The notes beneath the pieces were generated by a model. It saw only the letters and a program-made list of their open reading frames with translations, had not been told where the DNA came from and made no database searches. A program made the translations under genes and the position numbers. Below, piece after piece: positions 49,101-63,200 of a stretch of DNA of 64,000 nucleotides; position 1 is the first letter of the stretch; each line of letters begins with the position of its first letter. This DNA comes from Hydractinia symbiolongicarpus (Eukaryota; Cnidaria; Hydrozoa; Anthoathecata; Hydractiniidae): NCBI RefSeq assembly GCF_029227915.1, contig NC_079882.1, forward strand, positions 2,418,001 through 2,482,000, written 5' to 3'.

Positions 49101-52100
49101 TAATAAAAGAATTATTTTGCTTTAATTCTCTGGCCTTTAGTAACATAGAAAATATTGATAAGATTATAAATACCTGGTTGTGTCGTTGCCCCTTAACCGC
49201 CAATCATATTCGAATGGTTGACTATTAGACTGTTGGATATTGTTTTCCTTTTGTTTTGCATTAAATCCGTACTGTGTTGTCACCTCCCCAGGGTTTAAAA
49301 TGTTTGAGCAGGTATGTTGTGCGACACGGCTCGCATCTGGACTTAGGGTTAGTTCAAAGTTGGATAACCTCTTCGTGGAAATGACAGGCAAAAGACCATC
49401 GAAATGTGGAATCAATACTTTTATTTTGATCATGTTCTTGTGAGTAGGATGTGAAGCACCAGTGTAGGCTACCTGAAGATGAAGTTTCAAGTCATTTTCA
49501 TAATACTGCACATGTTTTTAAACAAGAAAACAAATTTCATTCTTGTTAAATTCTTTAATTCTTCCCATATAAGTTTTATATTGTAATTGAGTCTCATTTA
49601 GCTGCTCTTGATAATTCGATTTATTTACCTGTGCAGAGAATGTTTCTGCGCCGATATCGCTTGCTCTTTTTGGTGTGCACAGACCGACTGTTGGATTTAT
49701 AACTATGACGTCACTAGAACTCTCCACCCCTGTGTTTCCATCTTCAGAGAATGGTTGTGCAATGCAACGTATTCTGGAACCAGCACTGAAGTACACGCTA
49801 CGAAAAAAACAGTAAATATTACCAAAGTCAGTGATTTAGATATGGATGAATTGCACACCAACAACAAAGGTTATTAAAAAAGGAAAGCATAGTGGATACT
49901 TTCCATTTGGAATACAGACAGCGTTAAAAAGCCTGGAACGTAGATATAAACATGTTTTTTGAATTATAGAGTACAACATTGAATCCTTTTTTTTTCAAGA
50001 GAGATAGCAAAGTATACTCAAGCCACAGAGCTTTCTCACTTTCTTATTCGCTATAAGTGGAAATGAAAATCACGGCTGCAGTTTTGGTTGCACTGGCAGG
50101 TATTAAATAAATAGATCGTAGGAAACACTTTTTCTTAAAAAACAACGGTGTTTTTTCACTGTATAGCATACCTATCTAAAGTGATTTGATTGGGCGAGGT
50201 ATAAAATAATTTCATATTGACGTCTTTCAGTTTGTTCTCGATTCCGTCAGTGTAATCAGGAGCTGCTACTTGCCACCTGTACTTAGTAAAATTGTCGTTA
50301 ATGAGTTCTTCTTTACAAATTGATTTGATTTCGTCATATCGTGGGTGTCTTGGATTGCACGCCTGAAAAAGAAAACATAGCTTAGATATTCAGTCTTGAT
50401 ATCATACATTATATAAAGCAAATTAGCAATAGCTGGTGCGTCATGATTTCTTTTTTTAACAAAAACATTTTATTACTTCTTTTTATTAGTTTAACAAATT
50501 GGGAACGGTGAATACTAGGGGTCTGCATTAAAAATCAGGATTTACTCCTCTGAAAACTTTAGTAACTTTACTTTAATAAGACTCTTAAAAAAAGTTATTA
50601 CAAATTACAACTAGATAAGATAAAAATATAAATCTTTTAATAATGCTGTTTGTAGCTAACTTACGGTGACACAAATCACTGGATATCCCTGTGCAGGCAT
50701 CTTTCTTGCCAATTCAACTCTGTTGTAATCCATTAAAGATGCAACTACAGGTTTCAAAGGGAATGTTACACCAACTCTATGACCAATCTCCTCAATAAAG
50801 ATGACAGCTTTATTCTGACCAAGGTCATAGGTGTGTTCAGCATCTGATGTAAGTACTAACGAGAATGCTGTTCTAAGATTCGTATCTGCTACGTAATACA
50901 CTGTAACGTCGATGTCAACTCGTGTAACGTTTACATCAAATTCTAAGCGCTAAAAATGTAAAATTGTTATGCTATATATGAGTTTCTTAGAAATTTAATA
51001 TAATTGGAAAACTTGAGTTCGTTTCGAAAGCTATTTTGGGATAGCGAAATAAAATATTATTTTCTTCGCTGGAATTGGCATTAGTCTATTCTTAAAAATC
51101 AAAATTTCAATATTTTTTACTTGTAAACCGTGTTCCTGCGTGGATTATAAGATTAGTTTCATGATCATCTCATTGAGACGATAGTATTAGTACCTTTATC
51201 TTTATTACTTAGATTGATTTGTTTAGAAAAAACATTGGAGAATAAATACATGCTATATTTGTACCTTAGCCAAAGGCTCATAAGATTTTCCGGACTTGGC
51301 AGATCCATCTTTTGTGTGGACTGTTACAAAAGAAGCTTTTGAAACATCACCTTGACGCTGCACAGGTATCGTAATCGTGCGATCTTTTTCACTTGAAGTT
51401 GGTTCACGAACATAAAAACGTTTCTCTTTAAATCCAATTACAGGCACTGCAGAAAAAAAAACATGTTACAATTGTACATTATCATACTATTGCATATTTT
51501 TTTCTAAGTATATCATGGAACCACAAACCATAAAGAAGTCCGGAGTCCTAACTGTGTTTATTATATAAACTTTTGTCATACAACACTGGGACGATTTAAA
51601 ATTAGTACTGGTTTGGAGAAAGCTTAACCTTATATAAAATAAAATAAAAGAAAACAACTCACCGTCATCGTCAATAACCTTGACAACTGCTTCCTTGTTA
51701 GCATCAGTGACGATTCCACCTTTTGATTTTCCAAGAACAACTTTAAATCTTTCATCACTTTCATAATTGTTGTCATTAATGATAGTTACCTAAAAAGAAT
51801 GATTTGTTTTTGTTTATTATTTTAATACTTTAATCTTTTGTCCAATACAATGTGATTTGAGAGATATCAAGCAAGATCTGTAATTTTTCAGAGACCAAAG
51901 TTAGTAGCATCATATTATCAGCTCGTCCATTAAACAAAAAGTAAATAGAAATGTGTATGCAGAAAGCAGAAAGGACTGAGGTGAGAGGTTAACAGACACT
52001 CCTAGTCACGTCGTGCACTTTTATTTTATAACATTTTCGAACCTGACATTTAGCTTGATGTTCTTTCCTTTCAAACTTAACAAACGATACGTTCGTGTTT

Positions 52101-55100
52101 CTTCGCTCGATAAAATCTTCGTTCACGCGAGCGCTCATCTGACGAGTGTAGCAACGTACATAGGTATGGTGTCTTAAGTCACCCTCTCTTTCAAGCAGAA
52201 TAGTCACATTTCCTACGTTTTCTTTCACAGAGTATTCTGATTGGGCGAAATAAACACGTGGTTCTAAAGATAATAAAATACATGATATAGAGAATAAATC
52301 TGAAGTTTGAATAAGCAATTTCCCTCCAGCATAGAGACAACGATTTCTACAACGCATATATGATAATCCTTACGATCTGATTTTGTGTCGTCAATAATCA
52401 CGGTTGCTTCTGAAGGTTCACCTAACCTGCCATTTCTTGGTGTTCGAATTAAAACGTCAAAATGTTCTTTCCCTTCTAATCGCACGCGTCCTGTGTCGTC
52501 AAGTATCTTTACTTTGACAATTTTTTCAGTTTCGTCAGGATTAAAACGGAGCGATGTTACAAGTGGATGATAATCACTGTATGCTATAGGGGAAACAAGT
52601 GTTAAAAAAGTTAGAAATTGAGCTGCAGTAAATCAACCATGAGTTTTATATAAATCTCTCCCAGCTAACACAAACTAATACCTTTCGCTGATACTGGAGA
52701 ATTTTGTCGAGTGGCAAAAAGAACATATGACGTCATGGAAAGATCTGTTCCAACTCTTTCTACACTGATTTTCACAAAACCAGATTTTTCTTCCACATTG
52801 TAAAAGTCTGATGATAATGAGAATCTTGGTTCTAAATGTGAAAGAAAAAAGATCAAGGATCTTTAGTCAAAAAAGTGAATCAGCTATGGTCCAACATGAG
52901 TGTCAACATTATCATTACCATCTTTAGCGTCTTCCTTTATTATGACGTCACATTTTGCTGCTGAGTCAGCAACTCTTCCACCATACAAAGAAAGAATTTC
53001 GACTTTAAAGTTTTCTTCACCCTCATATAAGGAGTCATCGATTATTCTCACTGGACAAAATTTAATGATTTCGTTCTAAACAATGTGCATGTAATATATT
53101 ATTGCAGCTGGATGTTTTGAGAATCAATTTGATGTTACGTGTAATGAGGTAGTCTTAACGCACTTCTAAGTTACAAGGACTAAAGAGGTTGGGAAAGAGG
53201 GTGTTTTATGTATTTGACAGTAACATGAAGAAAATAATTACCTCTTGAAACGTGATAATGCTTGACCGATCATCTGCATATCTCGAGATATAATCTCGAT
53301 ATGACGTCACTTTTGATCTGTCAGTACCATTTGCCGTATCTAGGATCATACATAAAGCGACGTGTTTATAAACTATGGTAAATGGATCAGCAGGTTAGTT
53401 AGTTAACAGATTATATTCAAGATATTGTGACATACCTGATCGGGTTACACATTTAATTCGTATAATGCTTGAGACATCTCCTTTTCTTCGTATCGGAATG
53501 TTGACCGTTCCAATTGATTCGGATATTCTAACAACTCTTTCACTGATCATCACGGTTGGTTCTAAACAAAACATGAACAGGTGTTAAATTCATGTTCGAA
53601 AAAGCTGGAACACGTGATCTGGCATGATGGTAAATTCATAATGGCCTTAATTTTTATATCATGTTCAAACTCTCACGGATAAACATCACGCGCTGATGTT
53701 TTAAGCCATGTCTTAAAAATTACCGCCATTAAAGAAGCGGCGTAAAAATGAGTTCATAATGTTGATAACGTTAAAAGTAAACGAGGCAAGGAAAGGGGTT
53801 GACTCGTTTCTTCTAAAACATAGTTGCATAACAATAATGACATTTTTGTGAGGTCTTGCATGAAGAATCTGTGTTTTAAATAAGCGAATGAAACAACAGT
53901 TATATAAATCATACCGTCTTCAGGATCATAAATCTCTATCGTAGCGTTGTTTCGTGATGAAACGAGTCCATTGTAAGATTTCTTCAATAAAACTTTCACA
54001 GATTTTACTTTCTCATACATATCATCGTCAAGTATTGAAAAATGGAAAGAAGCCTTCGTTTGACCAGGACCAAACTGAATCTGTCTTTTACTCCTTGTAT
54101 CAGGTTGATTGTTTTTGCTTCTTTGAACAAATTCTACAGTGACGAACGAAGTTGTCCCTAAATACCCGTTCCGGTGAAAATCTAATTTTACGTGCTTATC
54201 AGTTTCATTTGCTTTGTAGTGGCTGTTAGCTATTGATACCCACGACCATTTAAAATGGAATGTTTGTCCGTATAATACATTCTTTTTCTCGTCATAAATA
54301 TCAAAATGAAAAAAGTCGTTCACAGCTGTGCTACCCACATCCAAAATATAAGCAATCTGTTTTTTATTGATATCCTCTTGAGTAAACTTTCTCACAGGTT
54401 TCTTCTTATTTGTCATGCGTACTATTTTTCCATGTTTTGGCTGTTGTTTTATAGAAAATTTGATGTTACTGGCTGCACTCGCATAGTCTTCTGCTTTGAG
54501 GTACGAACTTGTAAATTTAAAGAGAGTATACGATCTTCGCACTCGCAAACTTGATGCGCCAGTGTTGGTCACTAAAACTGGAGCATGAGTGTCTACCTCT
54601 TTAATTTCTATGTCAATTTTTACGGGGTGTATCGTGCTTGCAGTTCTATCAGGACTCACAAAGAAATCAGTATGTCTTCCATCGGTTGCCGTCACAGAAA
54701 ACGAGTCAGATTTACTGAGAGATTTATCATGCTGGTACGATATTTTGTTCATATCAAGATCATATTGTGAAAATACAATCACTGGTTGAGAATTGAGCAG
54801 AATTTTACCATGCTTCGGCATGTCATGAATTTTAAATCTAACATGCACAGCTTCAGTATCATTATCAACTGCTTTTAACTCAAATGGTGTTATAACAGTC
54901 TTTTGTCCTCTCAAAGCTTTTATTATTTGTCGGTATAATGTCGGTTTTTTATTATTTACGTCACCAATATTTATGCGGAAAGTACGATACACTTTATTTC
55001 TGCCGTCCGTCACTTCGAACTCAAAGTTATCTAAATTTGTTTCATCCAAACTATTGTGAACATAGGATATTTTATTTGAGGCTAAATCAAGTTGAGAGAA

Positions 55101-58100
55101 TTTCGTAATTGGAAAACCAACATTGTCTAAATGCTCGACATAGCCCTTTAAAGGTGTTTTTGTGATAATAAATAGTAAATTTTCATCTGGAGTGTTCAAA
55201 TCTGAAGCGCTTAGCATATCAGTAGTTAGGATAACTCGTTTATTCTCTTTTAAAGTTACTCCTTGGTTAACTATATCTGGCATTATATTATCCAATGGTG
55301 TTATCATGATATTAAACATCTGATTGATAAGTCTATTAAATCCATCCGTCACATCCAGCCGAATAATTTCACGGTCGCCGACATCTTCGCTTGTATGAGT
55401 GTATCTAGAAAAGAAATCAGAAGCTATTATGCATTCTTGTCTCACATTGCCCATACTCTTGTAACCCCGTATTAATTTTTATCTTTTTCCTATCATGTGT
55501 GGTAAGAATAACTAGGGACCAATTCAGACTTGATGAATAAAAGCAGAAAAAACGAGAAAATCTCTAACCTAATTTTCCTGGTATTAATATCATGTTGAGA
55601 AAAATTTCCTCCTTTGTTAATATCAACAGTCATTGATGGTGAAATTACTCTTTGCAGTTTTCCATAAACCGGTTTCATCATGACGTAATACATCAAGGAG
55701 TCGTCGTTGCTATCTAAATCAACGGCTTTTAAATTGTACGCAGTGATCACTTTAGTTTCACCTCTATCCAAACGCAAGCCTGTATTGACCGTCAATCGCG
55801 GTGTTTCGTCATCCATTGATATGACAGTTATATTGACAACTTTGGTGACGTTATGAATACCGTCGTCAACACGTAATTCAAACGAATCACTCGTCGTCTC
55901 GGTACCTTTATGTTGATACATAACTGTAGCGCCTAAATCACCCATCAACGCCGTTTTTGTAAAAACGTCGGCAAGCTTTAACTCCGTTGTCTTTTGTAGC
56001 AACAGTTCTCCATTGATTGGTTGCTTAGTGACAGTGATAGTTAAGTTGTCTTCCGGTTGGTCTTGATCATAGGGATTTATTTTTGATAGATCAAGTAGGA
56101 TTAAATCGTCTTCAACGCATATTATGTTCGGTTGGACGAAAATCATCGGTACTTCGTCGTTAGTCGGTGAAATTACGACATTTATCGTTATTGTACTTGC
56201 AGTATTGCTTCCATCACTACATCTTATATCCAATTCGTCCATAACAGGTTCAACTTTCTTGTGTTTGCTTTGAACATAAGAAATATGGCCATGCTTAAGG
56301 TCATATGCTGAAAATGCTTTAACAGGGATTCCTAATTTTGTTACTTCAGATCCTTTCCATGTCGCAGAAGTTTCGATAAAACCATGCTTTGAAAATTTTG
56401 TTATGTTGCACAGCACATGTTTAAGATTGGTATCCGCATCAGTAATGTTCAGTTGTTGTTTAGCTATTACTGTTTTTCCACCTTCATCAACTTCAACAAG
56501 AAACGTTCCGGAGACAGTTGGTGGCTCACTATCAACAGGCTCAACTACAACTTCAATTATGATCCCAGAAACAAGATTCCCGCCAATAAATAAGTCTTCA
56601 GACATATCAGTTAAAGTCAAATTTAGTAGATCCATTTTATGCTTAGTGCCGATCTCGCCACTTGTGTGTTTGTATGAAACAAAACCGCTCAAGATATCTG
56701 TTAGTTTAAAAGTGTCAGTGGGTTTACCTAAATAGACAGTCAGATATTTAAATATTGTTACTCTCAGTGTAAACCACTTATTCTTATTGCTAAAACGTTG
56801 TGTTCAAATTTCCAGCAAAAAATAGCTAAAAAAATAATAAGAATGATAAAAAAAACCAACAAGATAAGAACAAGTTGTAATGAGCTAAAAATGGTTTTTA
56901 ATCACAAGTTTTGGAAAAAATATATACAGAAAAAATGCCGTCAATCAAACTAGAGCTGACGAATGTCTTACTTGCTAAGTTCAAACATGTGCAAAAAATA
57001 CCTTTAACTTGTAATTGTCCATGCTGTAGAGGTTTGGTGACTAGAAAGGTTAGTTTCTCATCAGCTGAATCTTTATCTGTAACCTCCATGACGTCACTGG
57101 CAATTTTAACAACGCCATTTTCAGGCACTGTCAATCTTTTCTTTAGAAGTTTTAAAACAGGACGCTCGTCATCCGATGGTGTTATGACTAAAGTAGGGTA
57201 TAAATAGTACTAATTTGATGATAGTTGAGAAAAGATAAATGATAAAAACAAAAGTAATTATTAGGCTCCATGTTACAAAATTTAAGTTTTAAACCTCAAT
57301 TTAACTTGAACGTTTATAACAACGTTTAGTCAGGGTCCAAACCCAAAACCAGAAGACCTCCGTTCTTGTAACTATGAATCAGTGTGACTACCTATGAGTT
57401 TGAGATTTTTGTCTCCCAAAATCTCTCCAACGAATAATTTTTGTGAGAAAAAAAACGCATTATTTAAAAAACTCTTTGTTACTTGTGATTGTCAGAATTT
57501 GGGTGTTGGCGATCGCGAAAGACGTTAAGATTAGATTGAAAGCGAATATGTAAAAACTGATGAAACTTGTTTTCGCTTTACACTGGTATGTCTTATTTCA
57601 ACTTGCAAGTTATGCTTATAGGAATTTAAATTTTAAAGTTAGTAATTGACTCATTAATAGCGTGCTTACCTACGGGAAGTTCTATATGCACCATATGAAC
57701 AGTATCAGTAAGAATTAACTTGATTTCGTCTGCCGTAGTTTCTGATGAATCATGAACATACTCCACTCTTTGTTGTTTTATATCGTCCATGCTAAATGAA
57801 GCGCCAATAGTCAGTTTTTGTTTGTTTAACAACACCTGTCCATGTTTTGGTAATTTCTTTAATCCAAATGAAAGTTCTTCGTTTAAATTATCAGGATCAT
57901 ATGCTCGGAGTTGTTGTGCTGATATTAAGCCTCTTTTTCCCTCCTTTAATGTTATTGTATTAATGACAGCAACTGGTGCCATGTTATTCACAGGTTGAAT
58001 GTCAATCATGAAAGTCTGTCCCGCAATAGAGTTACCAGCGTGATCGGAAACCGTAAAGTTAAACAGCACTTGACGTATCTTTCCACCGATTTCTGTCACT

Positions 58101-60271
58101 GGTGGTACATAAATCACTTTAAAGTGGTTTACTTGTTTCTGTGTAAATGAAGAGATTTCTTTTTGTAGTTGATGACTAAACGCAATCTTTCCGGCGTTAG
58201 TTTCCCCTGTTGTATCGCCGACAAAGTATGGTTTATTTGTGACGACGTATCGAAGTGATTCGTCGAGGGAATCGCCATCTGTGTATTGCAGAACCTGCTT
58301 TGAAAACTCTTTAGGTTTGCCCTCAATTACTTTCATTTTTAAGGGACAATCTACATGCAACGTTGGCTGTAAGTCATCTTTTGGAATAACGTCAATGATA
58401 AATGTTTTGAGTCCAGACTGGTTTGGTGGCTCAGCTCCGTCTGACAAGCGAAAAGTAAAGACGTCATTGAATATTTCCTCTCCGAAATGACGGTAAAATA
58501 TTCTTCCCAGAATAACGTCGACTTGAGAGAACTCTGTAATACGATCCTGGTTGTTGCCGTCGCGTACCACAACGCCTCTATTTGTATTGACCCGAAAGAG
58601 AACTCCAGCGACAGGTGGATCAACAACTTTAAACAAAACTTTTGTATCATCAGAGTCAACATCACGCGCACTTAAATCAAATTGATTAATTTTGACCAAA
58701 GATCCTTCATCTACCGTAACTCCTGTGTTATAAGCTAAAACTGGAGGTTCGTCATCCACTGGAACGATAGTGATAGCGAATAATAAATCCACTGAGTTCG
58801 TTCCGTCTGATATTCGTATTAGTAAGCTATCACTGTAAGTATCTGAATCATCATGGACGTAACGGACCAATTTGTTGACAATGTCATTTATTGTAAAATG
58901 GCTGACTTCCTTTCCATTCTTCTCAAGTTTTCCATGGAAGAGACCACCCACCACGACAATTTTAACATCCTCTTCGTTATCAGGATCACGAATTTTTAGC
59001 ACATCTTTTGTTATCGGGCGAGATTGTCCCTCAAACATGGCCAATCCGGAGTTTTTTATTACTTGGGGTGCGTAAGTGTTCATCGGCTTAATGACGATAA
59101 TGACATAAAAAGGCTGGGACGAAGCACCATAGCTATCACGTGCTTCCAACCATACTTGTTGTAATCGTTGATTGGTGCTTAACTTGTCAGGTGGTTTAAA
59201 CGCAATTTTTAGTTGGTCGATTTCTTTTTGATAAAACGTGGTTAAAGGCCGTGTTGGGTCATCTGTATGCACTAAATAACCTTCACCTGGAATATTTTGT
59301 GTCGTAACGTTGAAGATAATCGAACCTGATTCGGTTTCACGGTCCTCTGCTTTTAAAACTGTGGAGGTTAATGCTGTCAGTACAATTTGGTCCACCTGTA
59401 AACTGTAACTTGCTGAATTGTAATTTACTATCGGTGGTGTGTTTTCAGGTGCTCGTCGGATCCTAACCGGCACTTGAATAAATTCGCGCTTTTGGACTGC
59501 TTCAGTTTTCTTATCGGACAATTCAACCATTAGAGGAACATAGTCACGGTTAGAAGATCTTCCACGTCTTTGATGTGCATACCGTAACATTCCACTTAAA
59601 AAATCATCACAAGGGATATATTTGTACTCCTTTCGATGCAATAAATTTAAGCCATACTCTCCATCGCTGGTGTTAACAATTGATCCAAAAAATGGTGGAC
59701 CATTTTTTCTTGGCAGGAAACATATTCTACATACTTGATTTTCTTTTGTATATCTTACATTCAAAATTTTGGGATCTATGGGATCAGAAAGACCTCCTAT
59801 TTCGTCAACAAATAAGTTTTGAACTTTCTGCAAAATATCAAGAGGTTTGGTGAAAATGACTTTAACTTGAATTGTAAATGGAGCTATTATAGTTTCATCT
59901 TTGGTATCCAGCCTAACTTGCAGTCTTATTGTGTCTGTTGTCCGTGTCAAGCTACCAAAATGTTGATACGATAAAGTAAACATGTCGAATTTGCACGGAA
60001 ACGAAGATGGTGTGATTTTTCCTAATTGGGAACTCATAGGATCGTTTTTAAGAACATAAACTTGACAATGTCCTTCAATGTCATACGATATAGTCAAATT
60101 CTTTGGATTTAAATAAACCTCCCTGCCATAAGGTACATTAATTTGAAAATTTCGAACAATTTTAACCTGCGATGATTGTCTTTCCACAACATATACGTTC
60201 GCTTCACATGAGTAATGTATAAACATCAGACACATAACACACGCGCGAAAAATTAAACTACTTCTCTCCAT
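46124..60271 (-). CDS. FREM2: FREM2-like extracellular matrix protein (CSPG repeats, Calx-beta, transmembrane)
   Basis: 22 exons (minus order): 60271-57670, 57187-57002, 56727-55569, 55404-53915, 53561-53436, 53339-53242, 53075-52919, 52831-52682, 52583-52374, 52263-52043, 51789-51663, 51446-51265, 50949-50665, 50362-50172, 49797-49629, 49505-49174, 48921-48512, 48244-48060, 47951-47750, 47333-47146, 46913-46767, 46579-46124. All GT-AG and in phase: 3,090 aa, close to vertebrate FREM2 (about 3,170). Signal peptide at the start ([17 protein letters not shown]), then 12-14 CSPG repeats to about residue 1690 (recurrent EG...I....L...D.D and Y.H patterns), five Calx-beta units from about 1700 to 2330 (exons 4-13), a conserved C-terminal region, RRRR at 2986-2989, membrane helix about 3045-3068 and a 22-residue tail ending GTAI. 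FRAS1's VWC/furin N-terminal modules are absent. Family role: basement-membrane adhesion of epithelia. Confidence 0.93.
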
Positions 60272-63200
60272 TGTTCTGAGATGTCAATTTCACTGCATCT
60301 ACAACAAAATAAATTTTGTACAAAATGGCGGCAACTCAACACAGCCAGGAGTAATCGTATTCAGATTTCCCCTGCGTTGGCTGCTAATAAAACGCGTGTT
60401 AAAATAAATCTATTCTTGTTTGTCATATTGCTTATAAGTAAAAATTTTTAAATAGACGCCTTTATCTAATCAATTTCGTAAGAAGTTATTTCAATTTCCT
60501 AGCGGGTAATTAGACTAATTAATTTGGTTTCCTATTTTAATCAAGCGTTATGGCTTGACGATACCACAAACACCTAGCAAGCACAACAAAATAAAAAACG
60601 TGCACATGTTTGGATCAAAAGGCGAAGTCATTGGATTAATCCTGAGCAATTGTCCTTAGAATTACATTAGCAACCATTTGTTATTAATTACGGATTAAGA
60701 AAAGTACACAGAAGAGGAAATAACAACCTACTATCTAAATGAATGAAGAAATAACTTAAAATTATCTTGGTGCCTGTATGTTTAAAATTGTGATGCTCTT
60801 CTGACCTAAGGTTGTAAATGCCGTTACAATAATACACGTGTATTAATAGCTTCTAAAAGTCATACTGCCCATACCACTCATTCAGACGAAAACTATGGAC
60901 TATACTTCTGAAGTCGAATTCTTTCAGTAAATAAAAGAATAAGTCAAAGCAATGAGAAATTATTGTTCTATAAAAACGATAAATAAATAATGTGGATAAG
61001 AGAATGATTTTACTACATTTCAAAAGCCCTACATTTCAAAAACCCTCACAAACACAGAGTAGACACAGACACGAAATTACAACATGCGTTTCATACCAAG
61101 CTTTTTAAACTTTGGTTGGAGTAAAATAAAATTCTATCAACATTGCAGGTGCTCAATGTATACACTTTTTTATAAGAACACCAAAAAGACTAACCAGGCT
61201 GTTCATTATTCTTATTTCTCTATTAATTTAGAAAATTGTTTTTAACCTGAAATCCCAACCTGATATTTTTATACAATGTCGTGTACTCCAATGTTAAGCG
61301 TCCAAGCAGTTCGATTATTTTTCTTTGTCTTGTAGTATTACTTTTATTTTGAATTTTTTTGAGTAGAAAATGACATTTAAGGAACCTGAATTTAATTCAA
61401 TTCCAAAATATTTTTTCATTCGATGTAGAATGTTCTTATAAGGAAAGGTCACCCGGCTTGTTACACTCACAGGTTGGGAAGGATAAAATATATATTGTGA
61501 TCATGTACAGTTTTTGTCCCACTGAGCTTAATTGACAGCCTTTCTATGTCACATGAGATGCATTGTTTCCTTCCCCTTAGTCTGGCTGGCATGATTCCTA
61601 GTTTATTTGTAAGATAAGTGAGAGTCCATTGAAATGAACTGGTCTACTTATCATACAAACATAATTTTTTAAATAACATCTCGACCGAATAGACCAGCAA
61701 TAAAAACCGGATCAGCTCACCTCTACGTAAGCAACGTCTTGGAAACGCTGACTGACTTGTGCCAAAAAAATTCTCGGTATGCCCAATTGTGCAAATTCTC
61801 GGTATGCGCAAAAACGAAATGAGTTTCTAGTCATGTTTTAACGATATTTCAAAAATCAGTGCATATGAATTGGAAAACATATAAATATATAAATATAACC
61901 AAATGAGGTTCACTCCCTTTTAATTTTAAGTCACTGGCTAGAGTTAATGCAAGCAAACTTATCGCCGGCGTGGAATTTGCACGAACTCATTTGGAATGTA
62001 AAAATACTTTTGAAATTTATTAGCGTAAACCACACAATTTTATCTTATAATAAACGTTGTCTCGTTCTTTCGATACTATCAGGTAAATCTTTAACTTACC
62101 AAACACCACAAAAATGCAATTAAAACTACCACAAGTTTGACCATGCACGCGTGCGTGCCAAATTCTTGCAAATTCCGCTTCGCTTTTATTACTGCTAACT
62201 CCTTTATCGCGTTGTCTTCTTTTATACTTGCACCATTCCCAGCGAAGTTTTTTCTTCGTGACAGCTTTGTAAGAAAGCTTAAAAAAATAATTTGTGCAAA
62301 TTACTTTTTTGAGATTGTTGTTGTTGTTGTTGTTGTTGTTGTTTCAAAGCTTTATTACTCCTTAGCATTTTCACCTTTTTAAACTCATCATCTTTTAAGA
62401 AGACAATTAAAATCCGATTTTTCTTTTGTGTATTTATTATATTATTTGTCTCCTATAAGTCTATTTTTTCTTTCATCCTTGCCTCCCGAATGATGTAACA
62501 AAAATATCTTGTACATAGTACTCAACAAAAATGTCAACATTTAGACTCCATGAATAAGAAACAGTCATCAATCTGAAATTAGAGTGTCTGTGTAAAAAGA
62601 TTAAAAAAAATTTTGTAACACAGAATAGAATTTTTTTCCTTTCCTAAATCATCAAGCTTTATGAATAAATGGAGAAGAAAAAAAAAATCAAAAATAATAT
62701 TTTTATAAGCTATGTACATAGTTTATGTACAGGTCTGTCTGATGTTGATATCAATTACGTCAGTCCTTTAATTAGCTAGTCGCCAGCTTGAATAATAATG
62801 AGTTTTTCGAGCCATCCTTATTGCATGATGTATTATTGTTGTGCAGAGCCTATATACGTGCTTGTCAGAAAGGGTGGAGACTCCTATATAAATGAAATCG
62901 TTTTCATGTAGAATGAAGAGTAAAATATTAACACATCTTAACCGGACAATCTCTGGTATGCTTTAAAAAATGTTTTCATCTTCTGCAACAGTAAACCAAC
63001 ACGGGTAAAAAGTTGCAAATTTTTAATCCATTAAGTGGATAAAACAGAATGCAAATATCCCAATCCATTTTATTTAATTTTTCCCTAAATGAAAAGAATT
63101 CTGATTTTTTTGTTGATTTTTTAGGTACCTTAAATTGCTTTGCCGGTTTTAAATATTATATATCGGTTTTTGCCATATCTGGACACATAACAATCAACGT

